Shown here piece by piece: positions 44,298 through 53,266 of a DNA stretch of 64,000 nucleotides (positions within the stretch are counted from its first letter, which is position 1; each line of letters begins with the position of its first letter). Source of the DNA: Acidimicrobiia bacterium (GTDB lineage Bacteria; Actinomycetota; Acidimicrobiia; Acidimicrobiales; Bin134); the NCBI GenBank assembly GCA_022822905.1, contig JAJDYE010000016.1, positions 62,001-126,000 on the forward strand, read 5' to 3'. The position numbers and the translations under genes were made by a program. The notes under the pieces are model-generated. The model was not told where the DNA came from and searched no databases. It was given only the letters and a program-made list of their open reading frames with translations.

Positions 44298-45137
44298 ATG
44301 CTTGAGCCTGTTGTCGATCTCTCCGGTGCCGCTGTGATCGTTGCGGGAGCCGGAGGAGGAGGCATCGGCACTTGTTCCTGCGAGGCTGCTATGGCGGCTG
44401 GGGCCGAGGTCATAGCGGTGGAGCGGTCTCCAGAGGAGCTGGACAAGCTCGACTCGCTCACCCGCCCGGTGGTCAAGGTCCAAGCCGATCTCACCGCCCC
44501 CGATGCCCCGGCGGCTGTCGTGGATGCCGCGCTCAGCGCCCACGGCCGCATTGACGGATTGATCAACGTGGCCGGCGGCACCGGCATCGACGACTTCGGC
44601 CCCCTGGTGGACGTCGACCGCCAGGGCTGGGACCGGGTCATGGCCAACAACCTTCGCTATGTGGCATTCCTCAACCGCGAGGTGGCCCGAGCCATGATCG
44701 ACGCCGGAACCGGCGGGGCCATGGTCAACGTCTCCTCGGTGAGCAGCCTGGCCTCCCAGCCCTTCCTCGCCGCCTACGGTGCGGCCAAAGCCGGGCTCAA
44801 CTCGCTCACCCGCACCATGGCTGTGGAGTGGGGGGCCCACGGCATCCGGGTCAACGCCGTTGCTCCAGGCACCATCACCACCCCTCGGGCCGGTGATGAT
44901 GAGTCACTCGAGGCGGCTAAGCGGGCCATTCCCCTGGGGCGCCGGGGCCATCCTGCCGAGATCGCCGCCGCCGCGGTGTTTCTGCTCAGCCACCAGGCCA
45001 GCTACATAACCGGGCAGGTGCTGGCGGTGGACGGCGGCATGTCGGTGAAGCTGGCCATGCTGGGCGACGACAATGCCCCGGTCTTCGTCACCGATCCTGA
45101 GGTCAGGGCCCGAATGATGGGAAGCGATTCCCCATGA
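44298..45137 (+). CDS. Short-chain dehydrogenase/reductase
   Basis: 279 aa from ATG 44298, with GAGGGG as ribosome binding site (GTG 44289 is a less likely start). Cofactor motif GAGGGGIG near 20-27, NVAGG near 95, the catalytic YxxxK in AYGAAKAGLNSL near 160 and the closing YITGQVLAVDGG. Head of a coupled run: its last bases ATGA start the NUDIX gene. Divergent from the SDR-PhyH operon across 112 bases. Confidence 0.92.
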   Translation: MLEPVVDLSGAAVIVAGAGGGGIGTCSCEAAMAAGAEVIAVERSPEELDKLDSLTRPVVKVQADLTAPDAPAAVVDAALSAHGRIDGLINVAGGTGIDDFGPLVDVDRQGWDRVMANNLRYVAFLNREVARAMIDAGTGGAMVNVSSVSSLASQPFLAAYGAAKAGLNSLTRTMAVEWGAHGIRVNAVAPGTITTPRAGDDESLEAAKRAIPLGRRGHPAEIAAAAVFLLSHQASYITGQVLAVDGGMSVKLAMLGDDNAPVFVTDPEVRARMMGSDSP

Positions 45138-45865
45138 GCGACGACAGCAGCAAGCGCCATCGGTTCTCCGACTGGGCCGGCCAAGACGACGACGCCCCCG
45201 AGCTGGTGGCCGCGGCCACGGTGGTGCTTCTGCGCGATGCCCCCGGAGGGCTGGAGACCTTGATGATGCGGCGCAGCTCCAAACTCAGCTTCGGCGGCGG
45301 GATGTGGGTATTCCCCGGCGGTCGAGTGGACGACGACGACTACCCCGCGGAGCGGCCCGAGGACATATACGCCGCCAGCCGGACCGCAGCAGTGCGGGAG
45401 GCCGCAGAGGAGGCCGACCTGATCATCGCCGTCGAAGCTCTGGTGCCCTACTCCCACTGGGTGCCCCCCACCACCATCAACAAGCGGTTCGCCACCTGGT
45501 TCTTCCTCGCCCCTGCCCCCGCTGGCTCCGTAACCGTGGACGGCGGCGAGATCAAAGAGCACGCCTGGTGGCGCCCGACCGAAACTCTGGCCCGCCATGC
45601 CGCCGGCGAGATCGATATGGTCCCGCCCACCTTCATCACGCTGATGGAGTTGGCCGAACACTCCACCGTCGACCACGCCCTGGCCGCCGCCCGCAACCGG
45701 ACCAACGACATTCCCCACTACGAAACCCACATCGCCCTCGACGGTGAGGTCCCGGTGTCGCTGTGGCAAGGGGACGCCGGATACGACACCCATGACGCCG
45801 ATGCGCCCGGCCCCCGGCACCGCCTCACCATGCACGAGGGCGGCTGGCGGTTCGAGCGGACATGA
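45134..45865 (+). CDS. NUDIX hydrolase
   Basis: 243 aa. The Nudix box is present but relaxed: GGRVDDDDYP begins it and REAAEEADLII ends it, with D where the usual Gly is. It lies near residues 60-100. The region between has an insertion typical of the long actinobacterial NUDIX proteins that act on CoA or nucleotide-sugar derivatives. Start overlaps the SDR stop and its end overlaps the lipoprotein start, both by ATGA. Confidence 0.92.
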   Translation: MSDDSSKRHRFSDWAGQDDDAPELVAAATVVLLRDAPGGLETLMMRRSSKLSFGGGMWVFPGGRVDDDDYPAERPEDIYAASRTAAVREAAEEADLIIAVEALVPYSHWVPPTTINKRFATWFFLAPAPAGSVTVDGGEIKEHAWWRPTETLARHAAGEIDMVPPTFITLMELAEHSTVDHALAAARNRTNDIPHYETHIALDGEVPVSLWQGDAGYDTHDADAPGPRHRLTMHEGGWRFERT

Positions 45866-47229
45866 CCCGAGGCAACTTCCGCCGAATCGTGGTCACCAAG
45901 TGGGCGGTGGCCGTGGTCACCCTGGTAATCACGGCTCCCATCGCCGCCTGCGGGTCCAGCACCTCCCCTCAGGCCACTCCCACCGCCACGCCAGCTATCT
46001 CCCAACCCCCGACTACCGCCACCCCGCCTCCCGACCCAGGTCCGGTGACCTATGTCGATCCCGTCTACCAACCCGACGGCAACCGTATAGCCGACGGCTC
46101 CGGCCTGGGCACCGGGTTCATCCAGCAAATCACCACCAAGGACATCAACCTGGGCGACATCCCGACCTGGGTCACCGGCACCAGCACCCTCGACGGAGAT
46201 GTCTGGGTGGTGGCCTTGGCCGACGGAACGGTATACGGCTATCAGATCCCCATTGGGGGCCAGCCCTCCCCCATCGAGGTCCCCGGTGGCCGACTGGCCC
46301 CCGGCCAGTCGCCGGTGCTGGCCGTACAGGGAAACTCGGTGCGCCTGGCCACCACCCCGGCCAACGCATCGCCCAACAGCGTGCCGGTGTATCTGACTGG
46401 CAATCGAGCCGCCTACGTGGACAACCTTCAGCGACTCACCGTGCTGGAGCCCGACGGCACGCTGTGGCGCCCCGATCTGAAAGTGCTTCCCGACACCCGG
46501 GTCATCCAGATCAGCCCCGAAAAGGTGCTGGTGCTAGCCGGTCCCACCGACCGCTTCCCCCATTCCGCATTGGGCGACAACCTGGAAGCCACCTCCGTGG
46601 TGGTGGTCACCGTTGGAGTGAACGAGGTGGAGACCGTCTACCGGTCTGAGGACGACGTGATCGAGTCGGTGGCCCCTCTGCTGGCCGATGTCGACGGCGA
46701 CGGCATCAACGACGTGGTGCTTACCCTCAGCAACGACCGCGAGGTTTGGATCGTGGTGGCCTCGAGCACCGGCGGCGGTGTGGTGGCGATCAGCGACCCG
46801 GTAGACCGATTGCTGGGCTGGCGCCACTTGGTGGCGGTGGGACCGCTCGGCCCCAGCGGCCAAACCGAGATCGCCGAAGTTCTCTACCCCGACGCCCAGG
46901 GATCGCTGAGGTTTCTGAGCCTGAGCGGGAACAGATTGGGGGTTGTTGCGACACGGACGGGCTATCGGTCCCACGAATTCGGCACCCGCAACTTCGAGCA
47001 GGCCGTGGCCGCTGATGTCGACCGGGACGGCCGTGTCGAGGTGATCCTCCCCACCCTCGACCGCCAGCACATCGCCGGGGTCCTCCATGGCCCTGACGGG
47101 GCGGTGGACATGTGGAGTCGTCCACTCGGGGGCACGCTGGCCACCAACATCGCGGTGCTCATCCGCCCCGACGGCACCCTGTCGGTGGCCGCTGCCACGG
47201 TTGAGGGCTCGCTTCGCATCTGGCAGTAA
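45862..47229 (+). CDS. FG-GAP/VCBS-like repeat lipoprotein
   Basis: 455 aa. A signal peptide with lipobox (TAPIAAC, Cys near residue 30) is followed by a Thr/Pro/Ala linker to about 65, then a beta-propeller-like body. Calcium-type repeats are clear: DVDGDGINDVVL near 280 and DVDRDGRVEVIL near 390. It should sit on the outer face of the membrane. It is placed in an operon between a NUDIX hydrolase and a cation pump; a sensor or adhesin role is only a guess. Confidence 0.85.
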   Translation: MTRGNFRRIVVTKWAVAVVTLVITAPIAACGSSTSPQATPTATPAISQPPTTATPPPDPGPVTYVDPVYQPDGNRIADGSGLGTGFIQQITTKDINLGDIPTWVTGTSTLDGDVWVVALADGTVYGYQIPIGGQPSPIEVPGGRLAPGQSPVLAVQGNSVRLATTPANASPNSVPVYLTGNRAAYVDNLQRLTVLEPDGTLWRPDLKVLPDTRVIQISPEKVLVLAGPTDRFPHSALGDNLEATSVVVVTVGVNEVETVYRSEDDVIESVAPLLADVDGDGINDVVLTLSNDREVWIVVASSTGGGVVAISDPVDRLLGWRHLVAVGPLGPSGQTEIAEVLYPDAQGSLRFLSLSGNRLGVVATRTGYRSHEFGTRNFEQAVAADVDRDGRVEVILPTLDRQHIAGVLHGPDGAVDMWSRPLGGTLATNIAVLIRPDGTLSVAAATVEGSLRIWQ

Positions 47230-47301
47230 ATGGTTGGGCGGCTCGTCTGGCCGCTGGCGAATCCTCCTGTTTCGATTTCCAGCCGGTAACTTCGGAGCCT
47301 G

Positions 47302-49683
47302 ATGGCTCCTGACACCGCCGCAACCCCGGCCACCGAAGTCGATCCGGCGCGGGGCCTCACCGCCGAGCAGGTGGCCGAGCGGGTGGCCGCCGGGCACACC
47401 AATCAGGTGCCCGACGCCCCGGTGCGCACGCTGCCCCAGATCCTGCGGGCCAACGTGTTCTCGCCGGTGAATGGGATCATGCTGGCGCTGTTCGCCGCCA
47501 TCTTGGTGGCCGGGTTTCCCCGCGACGGCCTGTTCGTAGGGGTGGTGGTGTCCAATGCCGTCATCGGCGTGGCCCAGGAGATACGGGCCAAACGGGAACT
47601 GGATAAGCTGGCGGTGCTCAGCGCCCCCAAAGCCCGGGTGGTGCGCGACGGGGATGTGGCCGAAGTCGTCGTCAGCGAGGTAGTGGCCGACGAAGTGCTG
47701 GAGCTGGTCCCCGGGGACCAGGTGGTGGTAGACGGGATGGTCCTCACCTCTGCTGGGCTGGAGGCCGACGAGTCTCTGCTAACCGGGGAAGCCGACCCCA
47801 TCGAAAAAGAGAGCGGCGACGAGCTGCTGTCGGGCAGCTTCGTGGCTGCGGGCAGCGGTCGCTACCAGGCCACCCGCATCGGCGCGGAGTCGTACGCCAG
47901 CTCGCTGTCGGAGGAGGCCAAGCGCTTCACCCTGGTCAACAGCGAGCTGCGCCGGGGCATCGACACCGTGCTGCGCTGGCTGATCATCATCATTCCCCCC
48001 GCCTCTGCCCTGCTCATCCTGGTGCTGCTCGACACCGAGGACCGCTGGCAGAACGCGCTTCAGGGCACGGTGGCCGCCGCGGTGGCCATGGTTCCCGACG
48101 GGCTGGTGCTGCTCACCAGCCTCTCCTTCGTGGCTGGGGTGGTCGCTCTGGCCCGCCGCCGGGCGCTGGCCAAAGAGCTAGCCACTGTGGAGCTATTGGC
48201 CCGCACCGACGTGCTGTGCCTGGACAAGACTGGCACCATCACCACCGGCCACATCAGCTTCGGCGATGTGGAAGCGCTGCCCGGTGTCGATCCCGCTTTG
48301 GTGGCCACCGCCTTAGGGGCCATGGCCCACGCCGACGAGGCCCCCAACGCCACCATGCTGGCGGTGCGCGACGCCTATCCCGCGCCCGACGACGGCGACG
48401 GCGACACCGGCGGCTGGACACCGGTGGGAACCACCCCGTTTTCCAGCGCCCGCAAGTGGTCGGCCATGGAGTTCCGCAGCCACGGCGCCTTCTACTTCGG
48501 AGCCCCCGACGTGATCGCCGGCGATCTCCCCGCGGTAATGGAACAGGTGGCGGTCCACGCCGAAGCGGGACGCCGCACCCTGTTGTTGGCCCGAAGCCCT
48601 GAGCCGCTGGCCGATGAGACCATGCCCGAGAGCCGGACACCTCTGGCCCTGATCTTGCTGGAGGACACCATCCGCCCCGATGCCCCCGAGATCTTGGCCT
48701 TCTTCCGGGAGCAGGGGGTGAACCTCAAGGTGATCTCCGGCGACCACACCGCCACGGTGGCCGCGGTGGCCCAGCGGGCCGGCATTCCCAACGCCCACAA
48801 CCATATGGACGCTCGGGAATTGCCTGAAGACACCGATGAGATGGCCGCCGCCCTGGCCGAAAACGCCGTGTTCGGCCGGGTCACCCCCCAGCAGAAGCGG
48901 TCCATGGTGGACGCGCTCCAGTCGAGGGGCCACACCGTGGCCATGACCGGCGACGGCGTCAACGACGTGCTGGCCCTCAAGACCGCCGACATGGGCATCG
49001 CCATGGGCAGCGGCTCGGCGTCCACCCGGGCGGTGGCCCAACTCGTGCTGCTCGACAACTCTTTCGCCACCCTGCCCGAGGTACTGGCCCAGGGGCGCAA
49101 GGTGATCAACAACGTGGAGCGGGTGGCCAACCTGTTCGTGACCAAGGCGGCCTACGCCGTGCTGCTCACCGTGCTGGTGGGGATTTTCACGGTGGAATAC
49201 CCGTTCCTCCCCCGCCATCTCACCCTGGTGGGCACCTTCTCCATAGGCGTGCCCGGCCTGTTCTTGGCCCTGGCCCCCAGCACCGAGCTGATCCGTCCTG
49301 GTTTCTTGGCCCGGGTGCTGCGGTTCTCCATCCCCGCCGGGGTGCTGGCCGCGGTGGCTTCATTCTTCGTCTACGAGATCGCCCGCCGCCACGATGAAGT
49401 CACCCTGCCCGAGGCCCGCACCGTGGCCACGTTCACCCTGCTGGGGGTGGGCCTGGTGATCTTGGTGGTGATCAGCCGCCCGCTGCGGCCGTGGAAGGTC
49501 GGCCTGGCCGCGGCCATGGGCGGGTCGTATCTGATCGTGATGGTGTGGACGTGGGCCCGGAATTTCTTCGAGCTGGACGTGCCCCCGGCATGGATGTGGA
49601 TCCCCACCATCGCCGCCGTCATGATCGCCGGTTGCGGGGTAGTCACAATCCCCCGAGCCTTGAGGAGATACCAGGACCAGTGA
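47302..49683 (+). CDS. P-type cation-transporting ATPase, CtpE-like
   Basis: 793 aa. The actuator TGE loop is in DESLLTGEADP near 155, phosphorylated D308 is in CLDKTGTITTG, the nucleotide domain includes FSSARKWSAM, and the hinge TGDGVNDVLALKTADMGIAMG is near 550. Helix M4 has the sequence VAMVPDGLVLLTS, close to mycobacterial CtpE (VPEGL type), a calcium-linked pump. About ten membrane helices are expected. Its TGA overlaps the GTG of the next gene by four bases. Ion specificity is not settled by sequence. Confidence 0.92.
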   Translation: MAPDTAATPATEVDPARGLTAEQVAERVAAGHTNQVPDAPVRTLPQILRANVFSPVNGIMLALFAAILVAGFPRDGLFVGVVVSNAVIGVAQEIRAKRELDKLAVLSAPKARVVRDGDVAEVVVSEVVADEVLELVPGDQVVVDGMVLTSAGLEADESLLTGEADPIEKESGDELLSGSFVAAGSGRYQATRIGAESYASSLSEEAKRFTLVNSELRRGIDTVLRWLIIIIPPASALLILVLLDTEDRWQNALQGTVAAAVAMVPDGLVLLTSLSFVAGVVALARRRALAKELATVELLARTDVLCLDKTGTITTGHISFGDVEALPGVDPALVATALGAMAHADEAPNATMLAVRDAYPAPDDGDGDTGGWTPVGTTPFSSARKWSAMEFRSHGAFYFGAPDVIAGDLPAVMEQVAVHAEAGRRTLLLARSPEPLADETMPESRTPLALILLEDTIRPDAPEILAFFREQGVNLKVISGDHTATVAAVAQRAGIPNAHNHMDARELPEDTDEMAAALAENAVFGRVTPQQKRSMVDALQSRGHTVAMTGDGVNDVLALKTADMGIAMGSGSASTRAVAQLVLLDNSFATLPEVLAQGRKVINNVERVANLFVTKAAYAVLLTVLVGIFTVEYPFLPRHLTLVGTFSIGVPGLFLALAPSTELIRPGFLARVLRFSIPAGVLAAVASFFVYEIARRHDEVTLPEARTVATFTLLGVGLVILVVISRPLRPWKVGLAAAMGGSYLIVMVWTWARNFFELDVPPAWMWIPTIAAVMIAGCGVVTIPRALRRYQDQ

Positions 49684-50513
49684 CCGACCACTACCAAGAC
49701 ATCGCCTATTCAGTGGACGACCGGGTGGCGGTGATCACGCTGAACCGACCCGAGAAGCTCAACGCCTTCAGCACGCTGATGGGCACCGAGCTGGCCGACG
49801 CCCTGCGCCGCAGCGATGCCGACGAGGAGGTGCGGGCGGTGGTCATCACCGGCGCCGGCCGCGCCTTTTGCGCGGGGGCCGACTTCTCCGGCGGACCAGG
49901 AGTGTTCGGCACCCCCAACCCCGACAGCTTCCGCTCTGACGCCCTGGAGTTCCACCCCTGGGACGTGCGCAAGCCGGTCATCGCCGCCATCAACGGCCAT
50001 GCGGTGGGCCTGGGCATGACTATGGCCCTTCAATGCGACATCCGCTACATCGCCACCGACGCCCGCTGGGGCATCGTGCAGAACCGCCGGGGAGTGCTTC
50101 CCGACTTCCGCTCCCACTGGACCCTGCCCCGCACCGTGGGCCACGCCAAAGCGCTCGAGATTCTGCTCACCGGCCAGATGTACACCGGCGAAGAGGCTGC
50201 CCAGATGGGGCTGGCCACCGCCGCCCTGCCCGCCGAAGAGGTATTGCCCACCGCCTTGGAAACGGCCAAGGACATCGCTGTCAACGTTGCCCCGGTGTCG
50301 GTTGCCCTCAGCAAGCGCCTGCTGTGGACTACCTCACCCGGCGACCAAGGGGTGATCAACGAGATGGAGCGCCGCATCCACCTCCACGTCATGGGCCAGC
50401 CAGACGCCACCGAGGGAGTCATGGCCTTTCTGGAGAAGCGCCCCCCGGAATGGTCACTCACCCTGGCCGACCACTGGCCCGACTGGATGCCCCCTGCTAC
50501 AGAGGACGAGTAG
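49680..50513 (+). CDS. Enoyl-CoA hydratase/isomerase family protein
   Basis: 277 aa from GTG 49680 (GTGA overlap with the pump gene). Crotonase fold with VVITGAGRAFCAGADFSGG near 56-74 and HAVGLGMTMALQCDIRYIA near 108-126. An Asp/Glu pair at RRGVLPDFRSHWTL is in the second catalytic region, suggesting a subfamily apart from classical hydratases. Follows no obvious beta-oxidation partner; the operon continues with a luciferase-like gene. Confidence 0.92.
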   Translation: MTDHYQDIAYSVDDRVAVITLNRPEKLNAFSTLMGTELADALRRSDADEEVRAVVITGAGRAFCAGADFSGGPGVFGTPNPDSFRSDALEFHPWDVRKPVIAAINGHAVGLGMTMALQCDIRYIATDARWGIVQNRRGVLPDFRSHWTLPRTVGHAKALEILLTGQMYTGEEAAQMGLATAALPAEEVLPTALETAKDIAVNVAPVSVALSKRLLWTTSPGDQGVINEMERRIHLHVMGQPDATEGVMAFLEKRPPEWSLTLADHWPDWMPPATEDE

Positions 50514-50560
50514 AGGCACCCAAGACGAATAGAGCCGCTGAAGATCAGTAGGGTCGGGCC

Positions 50561-51532
50561 ATGCGCATAGGCATCTACATGGACCTGCGGAACCCACCGG
50601 AGTGGCAAAAGCCCTGGCCAGACTTCTATCGGCAGTCGCTGGAGCTGGCCGCCCAGGCTGAGGAGTGGGGGGCCGACTCGGTGTGGCTCAGCGAGCACCA
50701 CTTCTTCGAAGACGGCTATCTGCCCCAGCCCCTCACCTTCGCCGCCGCGGTGGCGGCACGAACTGAGCGCGTCAGGATCGGCACCGCGGTGCTGCTGGCT
50801 CCGCTGCGCCTCGCTCCCCAGATCGCCGAGGAGGCCGCGGTGGCCGACCAGATCAGCAACGGCCGGATCGACCTGGGGCTAGGTGCGGGCTACGTGTACG
50901 ACGAGTTCGAGGCCTACGGGGCCGACCTGTCCAAGCGCTACACCACCACCGACCAGCGGGTGCGGGAGGTACGGGAGTTGATGGACGGCGGCGTCGTCAC
51001 ACCGCCGGCGGTGCAGAACCCCTTCCCCATCTGGCTGGGGTACAACGGTCCTCAGGGCGCCCGCCGAGCCGGACGGCTGGGCTGCGGCCTGCTGTCGATC
51101 AACCCGGCTTCGCTGGAGCCCTACACCGAGGGCCTGACCGAGGGCGGTCACGATCCGGGTATCGCCCAGATGGCCGGGGTGGTGAGCATGGTGGTGGCCG
51201 ACGACCCCGAGGAAGCCTACGAGCGCATCCTTCCCCACCTGGCCTGGCAGCTCAACACTTACCGGGCCGCGGGGGCATCGGGCACCGGCAAGACCCCCAG
51301 CCCGCTCACGGTGGAGAAGCTGCGGGAGCGGCGCAGCACCATGGGGGTCATCTCCCCGATGGAGGTGTTGACCCCCGACGAGGCCATAGCCCATTTGGGC
51401 CGCTTGTCGGAGGGCATCCCCATGGTGGAGGCCTACTGCTGGACCAGCATCGCCGGCATGCCCGACGACTTGGCCCATCGCCATACCGAACTGCTGTGTA
51501 CTGCGGTGCGCGAAGGAGTAGCCGACCTATGA
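50561..51532 (+). CDS. Luciferase-like (LLM class) flavin-dependent oxidoreductase
   Basis: 323 aa TIM-barrel. Begins MRIGIYMDLRNPPEW, then WGADSVWLSEHHFFEDGY near 38 as in LuxA-type and F420-type members; RVRIGTAVLLAPLRLAP near 70 and GRIDLGLGAGYVYDEFEAYG near 102 are diagnostic. Shares ATGA with the next SDR gene, suggesting successive oxidation of one substrate. FMN versus F420 use is not decided. Confidence 0.92.
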   Translation: MRIGIYMDLRNPPEWQKPWPDFYRQSLELAAQAEEWGADSVWLSEHHFFEDGYLPQPLTFAAAVAARTERVRIGTAVLLAPLRLAPQIAEEAAVADQISNGRIDLGLGAGYVYDEFEAYGADLSKRYTTTDQRVREVRELMDGGVVTPPAVQNPFPIWLGYNGPQGARRAGRLGCGLLSINPASLEPYTEGLTEGGHDPGIAQMAGVVSMVVADDPEEAYERILPHLAWQLNTYRAAGASGTGKTPSPLTVEKLRERRSTMGVISPMEVLTPDEAIAHLGRLSEGIPMVEAYCWTSIAGMPDDLAHRHTELLCTAVREGVADL

Positions 51533-52356
51533 GCAACCCGTCTGAGAATCTGCCGCTGGCCGGTATGGCCGCCCTGGTCACCGGGGGTGCCGGCGGCATC
51601 GGCCGATCCACCGCCCGGCTTCTGGTGGCGGACGGCGCCCATGTGGTGATCGCCAGCCGCAGCGCGGGCCATCTCCAAGAGGTTTCCGACGAGCTCGGAC
51701 CGCTGGCCGCCGAGGCAGGCGGCTCGATCCGCTGGACGGCCTGCGACGCCACCGACAGCGATCAAGTCCTGGCCGCGGTGGTGCTGGCCGCCGAGCCCAC
51801 CGGGCGGCTCGACATGGCGGTTTCGGTCCCCGGCGGGGGCGCCATGGCCGCGGTGCTCGACTACGAGCCCGAGCAGGTGGCGGAGACGGTCAGCTTCAAC
51901 GTGGTGGTGCCGTTCATCATGATCAAGCACGCCGGAAAGCACATGGCCGACGCCGGAGGAGGCTCCATCGTGGCGGTGTCGTCCACCTCGGCCATCCAGT
52001 CGTGCCGCTTCTTGGCCCCTTACTGCGCGGGCAAAGCCGGCGTGGACGCCCTGGTGCGGGTGGCCGCCGACGAGCTGGGAGCCCTTGGCGTCCGAGTCAA
52101 TGCGGTGCGCCCAGGGCTGACCGCAACCGACACCACCCAGGGTCTGGTGAACAACGACTCGGTAGTGGCCCAGTACCTCGATCAGCAGCCCCTCCAGCGC
52201 ATCGGCCGACCTGACGATGTCGCCGGAGCCATCCGCTACCTGGCCGGACCGGAGTCGAGCTTCACCACCGGCCAGTTCATCACCGTTGACGGGGGCCACA
52301 CGCTGCGCTCGTTCGTGGACTTCACCGACGTGGTGGCCGCCCGCTCTTCCTCCTAG
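51529..52356 (+). CDS. Short-chain dehydrogenase/reductase
   Basis: 275 aa from ATG 51529 (coupled by overlap to the LLM gene). Cofactor motif TGGAGGIG near 17-24; catalytic YxxxK in PYCAGKAGVDAL near 160; closing TTGQFITVDGGHTL. The conserved Asn-Ala-Gly is altered to VSVPGGG near 95, a variation seen in divergent SDRs. Fourth SDR-type step in the neighbourhood. Confidence 0.92.
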   Translation: MSNPSENLPLAGMAALVTGGAGGIGRSTARLLVADGAHVVIASRSAGHLQEVSDELGPLAAEAGGSIRWTACDATDSDQVLAAVVLAAEPTGRLDMAVSVPGGGAMAAVLDYEPEQVAETVSFNVVVPFIMIKHAGKHMADAGGGSIVAVSSTSAIQSCRFLAPYCAGKAGVDALVRVAADELGALGVRVNAVRPGLTATDTTQGLVNNDSVVAQYLDQQPLQRIGRPDDVAGAIRYLAGPESSFTTGQFITVDGGHTLRSFVDFTDVVAARSSS

Positions 52357-52360
52357 TGGC

Positions 52361-53227
52361 GTGTCACAGAGGCAGGCGCTAATCCAAAGAACCGCAGCTG
52401 GCCGTCTGGCGCTGACCATTGCGGTGATCGCAGTCTTGTTGGCAGCCTGCAATGTCGATGAACCCGCCTCCTCTGGAGAACGCTTCACCGCCGTGGCCGC
52501 CGGCAAAGATCATTCGTGCGGCATCCGCGAAGACAGCACTGTCCAATGCTGGCGGGCCGGCGGGAACGACCCCGGCTGGGCCGTCTACCTCAGCGGCAAC
52601 TTCACCGTCATCTCCGCGGGAAGCGGCTACTCCTGCGGGATTCGGGATAACGGTGCTGCCGACTGCTGGGAGGACGACTACCAAGCCGGCGTGGATCCAC
52701 CAGATGGGCGCTTCGCCGCCATCTCGGTCGGAGTGCAGAGCACCTGTGGGATTCGAGGCGACGGCACGCTCCGTTGCTGGGGAAACCGGGTCGGCGATCC
52801 CGAGCCCGCAAGTCCCCCAGAAGGGCGCTTTGCCGCCATCTCCGCCGGCTGGGGCGATACGTCGTGCGGATTGCGAGAAGAAGGCACTGCGGAGTGCTGG
52901 GGAGCAGGGAGTTGGGCAGATCCGCCCGAGGGACGGTTTGCCGCCATCTCCGTCGGCCTGTCCCACGCTTGCGGGCTCCGAGACGATGGCACCGCCCAAT
53001 GCTGGGGTGACAACACCGCTGGACAGGCCGATCCCCCGCTCAGCCTCTATACCGCCATCGCAGCCGGTGCCAGCTTCACCTGCGGCATCCGCGACGACCA
53101 AACAGTTCGATGCTGGGGCCGCGGCGGGGTCGTCGATCCTCCTGGAGACCGCTTCATCGCCCTTTCCGCCGGACTCAGCCACGCCTGCGCCTTGCGCGAC
53201 GATTACAAAGTCCGGTGCTGGGATTGA
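52361..53227 (+). CDS. Seven-repeat RCC1-like lipoprotein
   Basis: 288 aa from GTG 52361. Signal peptide with lipobox LLAAC (Cys near 28). The body is seven repeats of about 35-40 residues, each ending in a CGIR-DGT-xCW pattern (from HSCGIREDSTVQCW to HACALRDDYKVRCW), paired with FAAISAG-type strands. Seven repeats are what an RCC1 propeller needs to close, and each repeat holds two cysteines suited to a disulfide. Exported, so not a chromatin factor; carbohydrate or partner binding at the cell surface is likely. Confidence 0.88.
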   Translation: MSQRQALIQRTAAGRLALTIAVIAVLLAACNVDEPASSGERFTAVAAGKDHSCGIREDSTVQCWRAGGNDPGWAVYLSGNFTVISAGSGYSCGIRDNGAADCWEDDYQAGVDPPDGRFAAISVGVQSTCGIRGDGTLRCWGNRVGDPEPASPPEGRFAAISAGWGDTSCGLREEGTAECWGAGSWADPPEGRFAAISVGLSHACGLRDDGTAQCWGDNTAGQADPPLSLYTAIAAGASFTCGIRDDQTVRCWGRGGVVDPPGDRFIALSAGLSHACALRDDYKVRCWD

Positions 53228-53266
53228 GTCACGCGGCCTGACGACCAGTCGATAGTGTCTCGGCCC

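Noticed and set aside
43352-44650. Long 432-codon form of the minus-strand SDR.
   Set aside because: Codons beyond 44185 are antisense to the divergent SDR gene and Ser/Pro/Thr-rich; ATG 44185 has a good ribosome binding site.
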